62,847 nt of DNA from an uncultured Prevotella sp. Its GTDB lineage: Bacteria; Bacteroidota; Bacteroidia; Bacteroidales; Bacteroidaceae. Positions 23,991 to 32,974 of the stretch are shown here, in pieces. The translations under genes and the position numbers were made by a program. Below the pieces are notes generated by a model that was not told the origin of the DNA, did no database searches, and was given only the letters and a program-made list of their open reading frames with translations. The stretch spans positions 1 through 62,847 of the forward strand of contig UQHJ01000007.1 of the NCBI GenBank assembly GCA_900540885.1, in the 5' to 3' direction. Numbering within the stretch: position 1 is the first letter of the stretch; each line of letters starts with the position of its first letter.

Positions 23991-25475
23991 TTATTCGTTA
24001 TCATTATCAGCAGACTCTTGATGCTGGAAGCACCCCATATCAGGCTGCGAGCTGCGCGAGTTGCCCACCTTATCTTTTGGATAGTTCGCTTGAGTAATTA
24101 CGGCATCAGCCGTACCCACAGCTTGGGATTGCTTGTTAAGTCCAAAAGAAAAGAGCAAATAATCTAAATTGAAATCAGGCACAAAGTTCTTATCTCTTAG
24201 CTTTGCTTCAGGATTAATGTTCGTTGTAGTTGACTTTTGGTCCCATAAGCAACTTATGAAATGGGCATCAATATCGTCTGACTTCGGTACTGGTGTATTG
24301 AGCAAACAATGCGTAAAGAGGTAATTAAACTCATCACCTTCTTCACCTTCACTACCCATTATCTCATCGTCTTGATAGCCCGTAATAATACTATTGGCAA
24401 AGTACAAACGCGAGATAGGCAAACGCACGTCACCATCAACATTTGCAAAATTAAGCGCGTGTCCACTTCCGCCACTAAACACGTAGAAGCGCCCTATCGT
24501 ACAGTGAATAAATGTAGCATCTCCACCACGCAAGTGTATACAGTCACCGCCTGCATTCGTCAGTTGGCTATTACCTACCTTTACTTGCGACATCCTTACA
24601 TCTAATGCGTGTCCCGTAACCGTGTGAATAGCACTATTTTCTATCGTAAGCTTTCGTTTACTAACATCTGAAGAGTCGACACGTACACCAAACTTTCCAC
24701 TATGGATGTCAGCTTTATCAATATAGTTATCGTAAGAATCTGATTTAATCACTACCCCACCCCATAGTCCAGGAGTCCGGTTGTAAGGTTGGTGTTCAAA
24801 CATGTTGTCCATTCTATCGCCTCGCAAGGTCACAGGTTGGTCAGTGGATCCCTCTATCTTCAACCGTCCATATACGATTAATGACGCATTTTGGTGGAAT
24901 AACAAGGTCGCACCAGCCTCTAACGTTAAAGTTGCTCCCTGTCCTACCACAAGACTATCCATTACTCGATAAGGGCGATTAGCCGTAAGGGTGACATCTG
25001 TTGTAATTCGCTGTCCCCGCAAAGTAACCACATTTTGTCCTGAAGCATTTAATACAACTTTTTGTTGTACGCCTGCCTCTGTTGTGAAGCATAGCTCATC
25101 TTCATAATAAGCAAGTTGATCGCTATCCGTCGTAGGCACGTTCGCCATTAAGTAAACGATCATACTATCTTTCTTTGCGATTTCAAAGTCAGAAGCGCTC
25201 CCACCCTCAAGTGGAACCCCGTCTACGTTTACTTTAAATGGAGAATTGCCTCCCTTTGCCAAAGCCACTTGACTTATACGTAATGCTTTATTGGCCTTAT
25301 TATATACAGTAAAGTTATACGTTCGAGTCGGTTCTCCACTTATAATCGTATCAAACCGCACCGTATCTTTGCTAAAGCTGAGCGTATCAGTAACGGAGGT
25401 TGTATAGTCTTCGTCCTTCATACAACCAACAATGCCCAACAATAAGAACATTAATAAAAAGGTCAATAAACGCAT
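23991..25475 (-). CDS. Right-handed beta-helix lipoprotein
   Basis: This is a 494-residue secreted lipoprotein (signal ending at Cys18, GIVGC). An N-terminal Ig-like region (YNFTVYNKANKALRISQV) is followed by parallel beta-helix repeats (LTLEAGATLLFHQNASLIVYGRL; LTIENSAIHTVTGHALDV). The end, PDMGCFQHQ, matches a common Bacteroidetes closing motif ('PDiGAyE'). Such proteins are surface-exposed or outer-membrane-attached and may bind or cut polysaccharide, but no catalytic residues could be identified. It is directly upstream of dnaB. Confidence 0.85.
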   Translation of the reverse strand: MRLLTFLLMFLLLGIVGCMKDEDYTTSVTDTLSFSKDTVRFDTIISGEPTRTYNFTVYNKANKALRISQVALAKGGNSPFKVNVDGVPLEGGSASDFEIAKKDSMIVYLMANVPTTDSDQLAYYEDELCFTTEAGVQQKVVLNASGQNVVTLRGQRITTDVTLTANRPYRVMDSLVVGQGATLTLEAGATLLFHQNASLIVYGRLKIEGSTDQPVTLRGDRMDNMFEHQPYNRTPGLWGGVVIKSDSYDNYIDKADIHSGKFGVRVDSSDVSKRKLTIENSAIHTVTGHALDVRMSQVKVGNSQLTNAGGDCIHLRGGDATFIHCTIGRFYVFSGGSGHALNFANVDGDVRLPISRLYFANSIITGYQDDEIMGSEGEEGDEFNYLFTHCLLNTPVPKSDDIDAHFISCLWDQKSTTTNINPEAKLRDKNFVPDFNLDYLLFSFGLNKQSQAVGTADAVITQANYPKDKVGNSRSSQPDMGCFQHQESADNDNE

Positions 25476-25500
25476 ATTTTATACGTGATTTAGCGTAAAA

Positions 25501-25545
25501 TACGTTAGCAGAACCTAACTTAGGTAAATAAGTTCTGCCAACGTA
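25501..25545 (-). terminator. Hairpin after pepD
   Basis: TACGTTAGCAGAAC (25501-25514) pairs with GTTCTGCCAACGTA (25532-25545), with one mismatch and a 17-nt loop. It lies between the pepD stop and the beta-helix gene start on the minus strand, and a weak T-rich stretch follows. It is a likely terminator or processing hairpin. Confidence 0.6.
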
Positions 25546-25580
25546 CTCAGCATATTTATAAAATAAGATTAAACTTCTAC

Positions 25581-27032
25581 TTATACTCGTTTAAGTATAT
25601 CAAGCAGATGGTCCCACACCATTTTAACTGTAGGCACTAACAAGCGCTCATCAGGCGAATGCACGCCACGCAATGTAGGACCAAAGCTTACCATGTCAAG
25701 GTTGGGATACTTCTCAGAGAAAAGTCCACACTCCAATCCAGCATGAATAGCTAAGACCTTAGGCTCTTTCCCAAACAAGTGTTTATAGCTTTCCGTAGCA
25801 ATCTTTAAGATTTCGCTATTCGGATTATACTTCCAACCAGGGTAGCCCTCATTCGTTACAACTTGAGCACCGCCCAATTCAAATGCAGCTCGAACGATAG
25901 CAGCCATATTTTCGCAATTGCTTGCTACACTGCTACGCTGGCTCGTTGTTACTGTTACGTGGTCACCCTCAAGGCGAATGCTTGCTAAGTTTGATGACGT
26001 TTCAACCAACCAGTCAATGTCTTGGCTCATAGCATAAACGCCATTGTGAACGGCATACAAAGAAAGCAACATACGACGCATAGCGTTGGGCTCCATGGCT
26101 ACGCTTGCTTCAGTCTCGCAGTCTTCAACACAGAGTTGAATATTCTTTTCCGTTTCAGCAAATTCCTCACCTACTGCCAACGCATACTGCTGCATATCGG
26201 CCTTTAGCGTTGCAACATTATCAACAGCAACGGCACATACCACGTGTCCCTCACGGGGTATAGCGTTATGAAGTCCACCGCTCTGAATATCTATCAAGCG
26301 AAGGTCGAACTTATTCAATTCATTTACCAAGAAGCGAACCAACAATTTGTTAGCATTCGCACGCTTCTTATTAATATCGTCGCCAGAGTGCCCACCATTC
26401 AAGCCTTTTACGTCTACGCGAACTGTTTGATAGCCAGTAGGCACGTCTGATGTAGGAAATGGATAAGTAGCCGTTGTACGCACGCCACCTGCACAACTAA
26501 CAAATATCTGCCCCTCGTCCTCAGAGTCAAGATTAATCAAGTAGTCGCCCGACATAAAGTCTGACTTCATACCCACTGCGCCCGTTAAGCCTGTCTCCTC
26601 ATCGCGCGTAAATACACACTCTATCGGACCATGCTCTATATCATTCGACTTCAGTATAGCCATTTCCATAGCTACACCAATACCATCGTCAGCGCCCAAC
26701 GTTGTGCCCTTCGCACGCATCCACTCTCCGTCTATATAGGTTTGGATGGCATCGTGGTCAAAGTCGAAGTCTACGTCTTTATTCTTTTCGCAAACCATGT
26801 CCATGTGACTTTGAAGAATCACGGTCTTACGGCCCTCATGTCCCTTTGTGGCAGGTTTGCTAATGCATACATTACCCGTTTCGTCCACCTTTGTAGGCAA
26901 ACCAAGACTTTTGCCAAATTGCTTTAAGAATGCAATCATTTGTTCCTCACGCTTTGAAGGGCGGGGAACATTGTTTACTTCAGCAAAGCAATCAAAAACG
27001 ACGCTTGGCTGTAAAAGATTTGTGTTACTCAT
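25581..27032 (-). CDS. pepD: Aminoacyl-histidine dipeptidase (PepD)
   Basis: This is a 483-residue M20/M25 metallopeptidase. The zinc ligands appear in LQSHMDMVCEK (HxD near residue 77) and TLGADDGIGVAM (near 118), the catalytic Glu-Glu in TRDEETG, and ALNGGHSGDDI and IHAGLECG follow. It cleaves Xaa-His and other dipeptides in the cytoplasm. Length and motifs are those of full-length PepD. Its promoter side faces the small membrane-protein gene. Confidence 0.96.
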   Translation of the reverse strand: MSNTNLLQPSVVFDCFAEVNNVPRPSKREEQMIAFLKQFGKSLGLPTKVDETGNVCISKPATKGHEGRKTVILQSHMDMVCEKNKDVDFDFDHDAIQTYIDGEWMRAKGTTLGADDGIGVAMEMAILKSNDIEHGPIECVFTRDEETGLTGAVGMKSDFMSGDYLINLDSEDEGQIFVSCAGGVRTTATYPFPTSDVPTGYQTVRVDVKGLNGGHSGDDINKKRANANKLLVRFLVNELNKFDLRLIDIQSGGLHNAIPREGHVVCAVAVDNVATLKADMQQYALAVGEEFAETEKNIQLCVEDCETEASVAMEPNAMRRMLLSLYAVHNGVYAMSQDIDWLVETSSNLASIRLEGDHVTVTTSQRSSVASNCENMAAIVRAAFELGGAQVVTNEGYPGWKYNPNSEILKIATESYKHLFGKEPKVLAIHAGLECGLFSEKYPNLDMVSFGPTLRGVHSPDERLLVPTVKMVWDHLLDILKRV

Positions 27033-27053
27033 TGCTATAAATATAATATTGTG

Positions 27054-27061
27054 TAACTTTG
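27054..27061 (+). promoter_or_regulatory. -7 box TAACTTTG
   Basis: A consensus Bacteroidetes -7 element lies 58 bp before the small membrane-protein gene at 27119 and could serve both it and the OmpH-like gene. No clear -33 TTTG was found at the ideal distance. Confidence 0.5.
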
Positions 27062-27118
27062 CTTCGTAATTAAAGGTATATGCATCACCTTTTCAACAAG
27101 CAAAAGTAAGAAAAAGAA

Positions 27119-27316
27119 ATGAAACTTTTCATCGCTGTTCTATTAATTGTTGCTATCTCGCTTATATTATTATCTGTAAGAATCTTCTTTGGCAAAGCTT
27201 TTGTCAAAACGCACGTAAGCCAAAGTAAAGCCATGCGCCAGCGTGGCATAGGCTGCGTTGAGTCACAAGACGCTATCGCGAGAATGGACAATCCCAAAAG
27301 AGTAAACGAACGATAA
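27119..27316 (+). CDS. Small single-pass membrane protein
   Basis: This 65-residue protein starts with a hydrophobic helix (LFIAVLLIVAISLILLSVRIFFG) and ends in a basic, Cys-containing tail (HVSQSKAMRQRGIGCVESQ). I have the impression that short proteins of this form ('..KTHVG.n.alr.rGI.C..tqD..') are conserved in Bacteroidetes near OmpH or respiratory genes, without known function. A consensus promoter box and a good position before the OmpH-like gene support it as a real gene. Start at the first ATG. Confidence 0.72.
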   Translation: MKLFIAVLLIVAISLILLSVRIFFGKAFVKTHVSQSKAMRQRGIGCVESQDAIARMDNPKRVNER

Positions 27317-27358
27317 ATACACATCAAACCTCCACGCAAGTAATACATTATATATAAT

Positions 27359-27955
27359 ATGAAACAAGCTGCAAGAAATACAATCATCTTGGCACTGATT
27401 GCGTTAGCCACCGTAAGTTGCAACCAAAAGTCGCCCACCCAACAAGTTAAGCAAAACGGACTTCCTAAGTCTGAAACGACAACCAATGCTACCACCTCAA
27501 GCGTTGCCGTAGTTGATATTGACACCTTGGCCGACAAATGCAACTATTGCAAAGACGGCCAAAAGGCACTCGAAGCAAAAAAGAACGCTTTGACAAAGCA
27601 GTTTAACGCCAAAACTCAGTCCTTGCAAAACGCAGTCATCAATTTCCAAAAGAAAGCACAAGCTGGACAATTCACTTCACAACAAGAGGCACAAAAGCAG
27701 CAAGCCGCTTTACAAAAGCAGCAGCAAGGCCTTCAAGTATTTCAAGAACGCATCGAACGCGACTTAGCAAAGGCACAGCAAGAATACCAAGACAAGTTGC
27801 GCAAAGACCTCAACACTTTTCTTAAAGAATACAATAAGGACGGTCGCTTTAAAGTTATTATCAGCAAGAGCGGCGACAACGTTCTCTATACCGATCCGTC
27901 TGTCGACATCACTAACGATGTTATCGAAGGCTTAAACAAAAGCTATAAGAAGTAA
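27359..27955 (+). CDS. OmpH/Skp-like periplasmic lipoprotein
   Basis: This 198-residue protein has a lipoprotein signal (Cys21, LATVSC) and a long Gln/Lys/Ala-rich coiled coil (about 70-145: KNALTKQFNAKTQSLQNAV ... LQVFQERIERDLAKAQQEY), then a short beta-like end (FKVIISKSGDNVLYTD). This is the Skp/OmpH chaperone architecture, which escorts unfolded outer-membrane proteins; a lipidated form is common in Bacteroidetes. It follows the small membrane protein by 42 bp. Two cysteines (CNYC) after the linker are unusual. Confidence 0.88.
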   Translation: MKQAARNTIILALIALATVSCNQKSPTQQVKQNGLPKSETTTNATTSSVAVVDIDTLADKCNYCKDGQKALEAKKNALTKQFNAKTQSLQNAVINFQKKAQAGQFTSQQEAQKQQAALQKQQQGLQVFQERIERDLAKAQQEYQDKLRKDLNTFLKEYNKDGRFKVIISKSGDNVLYTDPSVDITNDVIEGLNKSYKK

Positions 27956-27979
27956 TACAGCAAAAAAATAGCCATACAC

Positions 27980-28010
27980 TTGGCTAGACCAACAATAATC
28001 TATAATTTTG
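27980..28010 (+). promoter_or_regulatory. Promoter of the tRNA-Ser gene
   Basis: TTGG (27980-27983), a 19-bp spacer and TAATTTTG (28003-28010) fit the Bacteroidetes -33/-7 pattern and end 36 bp before the tRNA. Confidence 0.6.
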
Positions 28011-28046
28011 CATTGCGTTAAGCAAGAGACTTCACACAATGCACAA

Positions 28047-28136
28047 GGAAAGATGCCAGAGTGGTCGAATGGGCCGCACTCGAAATGCGGTGAACGGATA
28101 ACTGTTCCGGGGGTTCGAATCCCTCTCTTTCCGCCA
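28047..28136 (+). tRNA. tRNA-Ser (anticodon CGA)
   Basis: This 90-nt class II tRNA has the acceptor stem GGAAAGA/TCTTTCC, discriminator G and an encoded CCA. The anticodon stem is CCGCA/TGCGG with loop CTCGAAA, so the anticodon at 28081-28083 is CGA and reads UCG. A long variable arm (GAACGGATAACTGTTCC) and the T-loop TTCGAAT are present. It is a single gene, with no integrase or attachment-site duplication seen next to it. Confidence 0.97.
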
Positions 28137-28150
28137 TAGGCAATTACAAA

Positions 28151-28187
28151 AGGCGTTTTTAGTTTTGACTAGAAGCGCCTCTTTGTT
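28151..28187 (+). terminator. Terminator after tRNA-Ser
   Basis: AGGCGTTTTTAG pairs with CTAGAAGCGCCT (28151-28180, two mismatches) and is followed by CTTTGTTTTA. It lies 15 bp past the tRNA 3' end. Confidence 0.7.
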
Positions 28188-28314
28188 TTATACTTACAAA
28201 AAATAGAATACACCATAGCCACGCAGAGCACTTCCAATAATAATATATATAGATGGGATCTGAAAGCAAAGGGTTACATTCATAAAAAGTAATTAAAAGT
28301 TTTTTTACTTTAAC

Positions 28315-28345
28315 TTTGCTTTTCGCTCACCTTGCACTATCTTTG
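28315..28345 (+). promoter_or_regulatory. Repeat-type promoter of the Wza-like gene
   Basis: TTTG (28315-28318), a 19-bp spacer ending CGCTCACCTTGCAC, and TATCTTTG (28338-28345) give the same boxes and spacing as the promoters at 12519-12549 and 34392-34422. The Wza-like start codon is 84 bp downstream. Confidence 0.75.
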
Positions 28346-28429
28346 CAAAAATAATAAGACATTAAAACAAACATGAAGTGCTATTTTGGGTTTACATCAA
28401 CTGTGCACTAATACAATTTAACCCTCAAA

Positions 28430-29206
28430 ATGAAGAAGAACCTTATTCTTTTTTTGATTGCAATGCTTACCATTGCTTCATGTAAAACAAGGGAACGTAT
28501 CGTATACTTTCAAGACATTGTTCCCAATGAGAATATTGCCACACAAAGCACTACCGCTCTAAAATTAGTTCCTGGCGATAAAGTAGGCGTTATTGTTACA
28601 AGTGCTGCAACTCCCGAATTAGCGGCACGCTATAATCTTACTACAGGCAATAATAGCACAAGTAGCACAAGCAATGCTGACAACCTGCGTTACACCATCG
28701 ACGAGAATGGTAATATCGATCTTCCAGGCATTGGACGTACACAGATTAGCGGCCTGACGCGAGCGGAAGCAGCAGCACGCATTCAAGCAAAATTTCGTGA
28801 CGGCATTCTTAACGATGCTGTCGTAACTGTTGCTGCCTATAATCGTTATGTCACTATATTAGGCGAGGTTGCCCGACCTGGACGACAGGAAATAGTTCGT
28901 GACAATCTCACCTTACTTGAAGCTATTGGTCAAGCTGGCGACCTTACTATTACAGGACGTCGTGATTGCATTAAGGTCATTCGTCAAGAAGGCAACGAGA
29001 GTAAAACTTATTATGTAGACCTCCGTTCAAAGGACTTATTTAATTCGCCAGTATACAATTTACAACAGAATGACGTTATCTATGTAGAACCTAACAAAGT
29101 TAAGATGGGGCAATCTACAAACAATGACAACTCTGTTCGCAACATCTCAACATGGCTCTCTGTCACTTCTGTGCTTACTAGCATTGCTATCTTGATTTTT
29201 AGATAA
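28430..29206 (+). CDS. Polysaccharide export lipoprotein (Wza-like)
   Basis: This is a 258-residue outer-membrane lipoprotein (Cys18, IASC). It has a Poly_export domain (KLVPGDKVGVIVTSA ... YTIDENGNIDLPGIG near residue 95), an SLBB domain (YVTILGEVARPGRQ near 143), and a C-terminal membrane-spanning helix. Wza-type proteins form the outer-membrane channel for capsule or exopolysaccharide. Usually a Wzc-like chain-length kinase gene follows, but here a terminator and IS debris follow instead, so it is an orphan exporter. The promoter is the shared repeat-type one. Confidence 0.93.
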   Translation: MKKNLILFLIAMLTIASCKTRERIVYFQDIVPNENIATQSTTALKLVPGDKVGVIVTSAATPELAARYNLTTGNNSTSSTSNADNLRYTIDENGNIDLPGIGRTQISGLTRAEAAARIQAKFRDGILNDAVVTVAAYNRYVTILGEVARPGRQEIVRDNLTLLEAIGQAGDLTITGRRDCIKVIRQEGNESKTYYVDLRSKDLFNSPVYNLQQNDVIYVEPNKVKMGQSTNNDNSVRNISTWLSVTSVLTSIAILIFR

Positions 29207-29233
29207 AAACTATTATTTCTAATTATAACACAC

Positions 29234-29268
29234 GCGCGTTTTGCTCACATAGCAAAGCGCGCTTTTTT
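29234..29268 (+). terminator. Rho-independent terminator of the Wza-like gene
   Basis: GCGCGTTTTGCT (29234-29245) pairs with AGCAAAGCGCGC (29251-29262) at 11 of 12 positions and is followed by six T. It is a canonical intrinsic terminator 28 bp past the stop codon. Confidence 0.88.
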
Positions 29269-29442
29269 AGACTTTTATTTTTCGATTATCTTGCACTATC
29301 GTAATCATTCCAACCAAGCCGTATTGAAAAATAAAAAAATGAAAGAAAACTCTAAAATAGAGCTTTCCTTTATGTAGTTGAAAAGTAATCGTGTTTTAGC
29401 CTCATATTCTTGTTTTCTAACTATTTTTGAATATGGTGTTTA

Positions 29443-29780
29443 CTACCCCCAATAGGCTAATAAGCCAAAGAGTAGATGTGCATCACCACTTTCATCTTTC
29501 TGATGGTATATGGGACGCAGATTGAAATCATTCTTTAATTGACGATTGGTACATTCTATTTCCCTAATAAGGTTATAGTAGTCCCATGTCGTCTTTTCAT
29601 CAAGGGTACGGACATTGGTGCGGAGAAAGTATATGTCTAAGGATTTTTCAAGTGATGAAGGGGCTTTCAATTCCTATTCTATACTTTTCATCTTTGTTGC
29701 ATCGTTTTCATCGCGTGTATATTGGATATTGTAAAACTTGAGCGATATTTTTTATATACTAGGATTTTCGGTTAGCATCC
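29443..29780 (-). pseudogene. IS4/IS1634-like transposase C-terminal relic
   Basis: On minus, 29443-29670 reads LDIYFLRTNVRTLDEKTTWD, then YYNLIREIECTNRQLKNDFN and LRPIYHQKDE.. HLLFGLLAYWG. This is the C-terminal catalytic end (Y-(2)-R-(3)-E-(6)-K type) of IS4-group transposases known in Bacteroidetes. Upstream, after an in-frame stop, YNIQYTRDENDATKM (about 29690-29735) continues the match. The N-terminal half and element ends were not found. From 29271 to 29442 only AT-rich sequence and a small hairpin (about 29341-29374) remain. Confidence 0.78.
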
Positions 29781-29822
29781 TAGCATCTTCATCCACGGAC
29801 AATATCGGTAGAACCATATTGT

Positions 29823-30113
29823 CTATGAAAAAATAATGTCTGTTATGAGACCTGTTCCCACCTTGGCATTAAGTTGCCTTACAAGTTCGGAACGCTTCAT
29901 CATTAGTTCTGTGCGTAGGGCGGAAGAGCGAACTCTAACGTATAGCTTTTGGTTATGAATGCTTACGTCGGTGGTGAGCTGCGCTGCGGCTCTTCCTGCA
30001 ACTTCGTTCCATGACTGCATGATGCGGTGTTCGTTAAGTGGTGTTTCAAGTAAAGATTGACGCAGATAGCGAAGTAGCACATCACCAATAGCTTCTTCTT
30101 TTCTTCTTTCCAT
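29823..30113 (-). CDS. DciA-like protein (DUF721)
   Basis: This 96-residue protein carries the DUF721/DciA signature: IGDVLLRYLRQSLLETPL, MQSWNEVAGRAAA, then LYVRVRSSALRTELMMKRSELVRQLN. DciA proteins help load or operate the replicative helicase DnaB, and the family is widespread in Bacteroidetes. dnaB itself lies about 6 kb away. The C-terminus borders the IS4-like relic without losing conserved sequence. It lies 73 bp from the DUF4831 gene on the same strand. Confidence 0.9.
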   Translation of the reverse strand: MERRKEEAIGDVLLRYLRQSLLETPLNEHRIMQSWNEVAGRAAAQLTTDVSIHNQKLYVRVRSSALRTELMMKRSELVRQLNAKVGTGLITDIIFS

Positions 30114-30186
30114 AATGATTTTTTATAAAAAGGAGGAGATAAGTAAATAAACGCTACTTATCTCCTCTAACTTTTGCTCCAATAAA

Positions 30187-31272
30187 TTATTCGGGCTTTT
30201 CAGCTTCTATCTTGTTGATGCCGCCAGTTAAAGGCGATAAAAGTACATGTGTTGTGTTCTTCTTATTGAAAAGTTCGCCTCCTAAGTGTTCAACACGCCC
30301 AAATTGCGCCATGGGGATAGACTGTGAAACGCATTCTTTTCCATCTTCGGTAGTAATGGTTACTTTGGCGCGTCCTGGAACAATATAACGTAGGTCGTCA
30401 ACTTCCTTCTTAGATTTTGATGATTGCTCTTGATTGGTTAGTTCGGGGAGCGTCTTCAAGTCGTTTACGCTTATATAGTAAGCTGTGCCTGCAGGATCAT
30501 CGGCATCAACCATACCGAGATAGCGCGAGAAGTTGAAAACCAATTGTTTGTTAAGCTCAGAATTTGGCATAATATCAAATGTAAAGACGTATGTCTCGAT
30601 CGCTTTCGTTCCACGAAATAATTGCAGAAGTCCTTCCTCCTGTGTATCAAGATTAGAGAGCATAAGTTTAAGTTGCTCTCCGTCTTTAGGCATGAAGTCA
30701 GCCTGCCCCTTGGTCAGTAATCCACGATTTTCGCGAATATCGTAGATTTCGTTGGCTGTTAGTTCAGCCATTTTGGCTGTGCTTCCCGCTGAAAGGATTT
30801 CTTCGGTCTTGAAGTCAGCGCCATTAATGACTTTCTCGTTGCTAGGGATAACTGATGCTGTTGGTAGCGTTTCCGCATTATTGTTCACTTTAGCGTTAAT
30901 GGCTAGTAGCCTTCCGTCAGTGCAGAGCGTGACTAAAGGGGCTGATGTCTTTTGCTTAAACTTAATGCTATATGCTTTGCTTTTATCAGCGAGGCCAAAT
31001 GGGCAAAGCTTTACATCGGTAATGCTCCATTCGTCGTAAGCCGTGAGAGGAACGTCCTTTAGTCTAAGGTATCGCTCTGCATATTCACTAAATTCGCCAG
31101 GAATGTAATGCGTTTTTATTGCAGTTACTACTACGCGTATGCCTGTTGTCGGAAGGAAGTATGTGATACCATCATTAGTGACACCAGGCTGATAGTTAGT
31201 TACCTCTGTTTGTGCAAAGGTTGTATGAAGTCCTAAAAGTGAACAAATTGTTAAAAGGAATAATCGTTTCAT
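30187..31272 (-). CDS. DUF4831 secreted protein
   Basis: This 361-residue protein has a Sec signal peptide (cleavage near Ala20, TTFAQ). It matches the Bacteroidetes DUF4831 pattern from memory: TGIRVVVTAIKTHYIPGEFSEYAERYL near residue 45, and IYDIRENRGLLTKGQADFMPKDGE near 180. The function is unknown; it is likely periplasmic or outer-membrane associated. It follows the NAD(P)HX repair gene by 36 bp on the same strand, so they probably share a transcript. Confidence 0.85.
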   Translation of the reverse strand: MKRLFLLTICSLLGLHTTFAQTEVTNYQPGVTNDGITYFLPTTGIRVVVTAIKTHYIPGEFSEYAERYLRLKDVPLTAYDEWSITDVKLCPFGLADKSKAYSIKFKQKTSAPLVTLCTDGRLLAINAKVNNNAETLPTASVIPSNEKVINGADFKTEEILSAGSTAKMAELTANEIYDIRENRGLLTKGQADFMPKDGEQLKLMLSNLDTQEEGLLQLFRGTKAIETYVFTFDIMPNSELNKQLVFNFSRYLGMVDADDPAGTAYYISVNDLKTLPELTNQEQSSKSKKEVDDLRYIVPGRAKVTITTEDGKECVSQSIPMAQFGRVEHLGGELFNKKNTTHVLLSPLTGGINKIEAEKPE

Positions 31273-31308
31273 ATCTAAGAGTAGTATATACCTTATTTGG
31301 AAATTGGA

Positions 31309-32889
31309 TTACAAGGAGAATATATCATTTGATGTATGGTAAGCTTCTTCGGATTTTAAGGCAGCCTTTTCTTCGAGAATTTGCTTAAAGGCTTGTGGCA
31401 AGTATTGAATAATGTCTGTTGCCGTAACAGCGTGTTCACCCAAATCTTTAGCCGCGATGTCACCTGCTAATCCATGAAGGTAGGTGCCTAAGAGGCAAGC
31501 ATCGAACTCCTTATATTGCTGAGCCAATAAGGCTAAAATTATACCTGTTAGCACATCCCCACTTCCTGCTGTTGCCATACCAGAATTGCCTGAAGGGTTG
31601 AAGTAAACCTCTCCGTTGGGGGTGCAGATAGCTGTGTAATGGCCTTTTAGACAGATATAGAACTTGTGCTGCTTAGCCATGTTGATAGCTTCGAGAAGGG
31701 TGCTATACGAGTCGGTGTTGCAGATGCCCAATCGCTGCATCTCCTTAGCGTGTGGAGTAAAGATAGTGTTGGCTGGAATTTGCGATATCCAACCTTTATG
31801 CCCTCCTAAGATGTTTATGCCGTCAGCGTCTATGAGCATGGGAATATCGGCGTGGCTAGCTTGTTCTATAAAGGCCAAAGCAGTACGTTTATCAGTGCCT
31901 ATACCAGGCCCAATAGCAATGGCTTGATAGTCATCTGTACGTTCGGGAGTAGTAAAAATGGTTTCATTCTCGTCGTGATGTAGAACTGCTTCAGGCACTC
32001 CGATTTGTAATATGTCATTATTCTTTATAGGTGAGTGAACCGTAACTTTTCCCACTCCAGTTCTCAGACAAGCCTTGGCGGCTAATAGGGCAGCTCCAGC
32101 CATGCCATATTTACCTGCAATGAGTAATGCATTGCCAAATGTGCCTTTATGACCATAGGCAGGTCTTTCTCTTAATAGTTGGGCCACATGTCGCTTGCTT
32201 GTAATCTGATAGGGTATAGTCATGTCATCCAACTTCTCGCTGCATAGACCGATGTCTAAAACATAGGATTCGCCCACGTATTGTTGGTTGTCAGGGAGGA
32301 TAAGTGCTAATTTGGGCAAACCCAAAGTGAGGGTGTACGTAGCTCGAACGATAGCGGATGGTGAATTGTACGTGTTGTCTTCACACATTAGTCCTGACGG
32401 CATGTCAATACTAATGACCTGAGCAGGTGATGCATTAATAAATTTTACTAATGCTGCGTAGCCTCCACCGAGTGGTTTGTTTAGTCCTGTACCAAAGAGC
32501 GCATCGATGATGAGGGTCTCATTGCTCATTTCAGGCGCTTCAAATTGCTGCTGAATTTCAGTGAAACTTACCTTTGGACACTCAACTTTAAGTCTCTCTG
32601 CGTTTTGCTTGCAATCTTCACTTAATGAGTTGTTCGTATTGAAGAGGTAGGCTTCGATGTTGGTATAATTGCTTTTGCTCAACAAGCGTGCCAAAGCTAA
32701 CCCGTCGCCACCATTATTACCAGGACCTGAATAGATAATTATAGGTGTGTCGTGATTGGTATAATTGTAAAAGATGAATTCTGCCACCTTCATGGCAGCA
32801 GTTTCCATTAAGTCAATTGACTTTATGTCGTCATGTTGAATGGTATAAGCCTCCAACTCTTTCATTTGATAAGCGTTTGGCAATTTCAT
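31309..32889 (-). CDS. nnr: Bifunctional NAD(P)HX epimerase/dehydratase
   Basis: This 526-residue two-domain protein repairs hydrated NADH/NADPH. The N-terminal YjeF_N epimerase domain contains IYSGPGNNGGDGLALARLL near residue 52. The C-terminal ribokinase-like, ADP-dependent dehydratase domain begins about residue 235 (HKGTFGNALLIAGKYGMAGA) and ends with GMATAGSGDVLTGI near 445. Both active regions look intact. It is a cytoplasmic metabolite-repair enzyme. Confidence 0.95.
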   Translation of the reverse strand: MKLPNAYQMKELEAYTIQHDDIKSIDLMETAAMKVAEFIFYNYTNHDTPIIIYSGPGNNGGDGLALARLLSKSNYTNIEAYLFNTNNSLSEDCKQNAERLKVECPKVSFTEIQQQFEAPEMSNETLIIDALFGTGLNKPLGGGYAALVKFINASPAQVISIDMPSGLMCEDNTYNSPSAIVRATYTLTLGLPKLALILPDNQQYVGESYVLDIGLCSEKLDDMTIPYQITSKRHVAQLLRERPAYGHKGTFGNALLIAGKYGMAGAALLAAKACLRTGVGKVTVHSPIKNNDILQIGVPEAVLHHDENETIFTTPERTDDYQAIAIGPGIGTDKRTALAFIEQASHADIPMLIDADGINILGGHKGWISQIPANTIFTPHAKEMQRLGICNTDSYSTLLEAINMAKQHKFYICLKGHYTAICTPNGEVYFNPSGNSGMATAGSGDVLTGIILALLAQQYKEFDACLLGTYLHGLAGDIAAKDLGEHAVTATDIIQYLPQAFKQILEEKAALKSEEAYHTSNDIFSL

Positions 32890-32974
32890 GCTTGTAGATA
32901 TAAAATAAAAAGGTGTATCGGAGTAAAGTGTTAGTCGTGAATAAGCTCAAGGTTCTTAGTCAGCATAGCTATGA

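Noticed and set aside
28047..28136. tRNA-Ser as an integration site for an island
   Set aside because: No integrase gene and no direct repeat of the tRNA 3' end were found in the following sequence.
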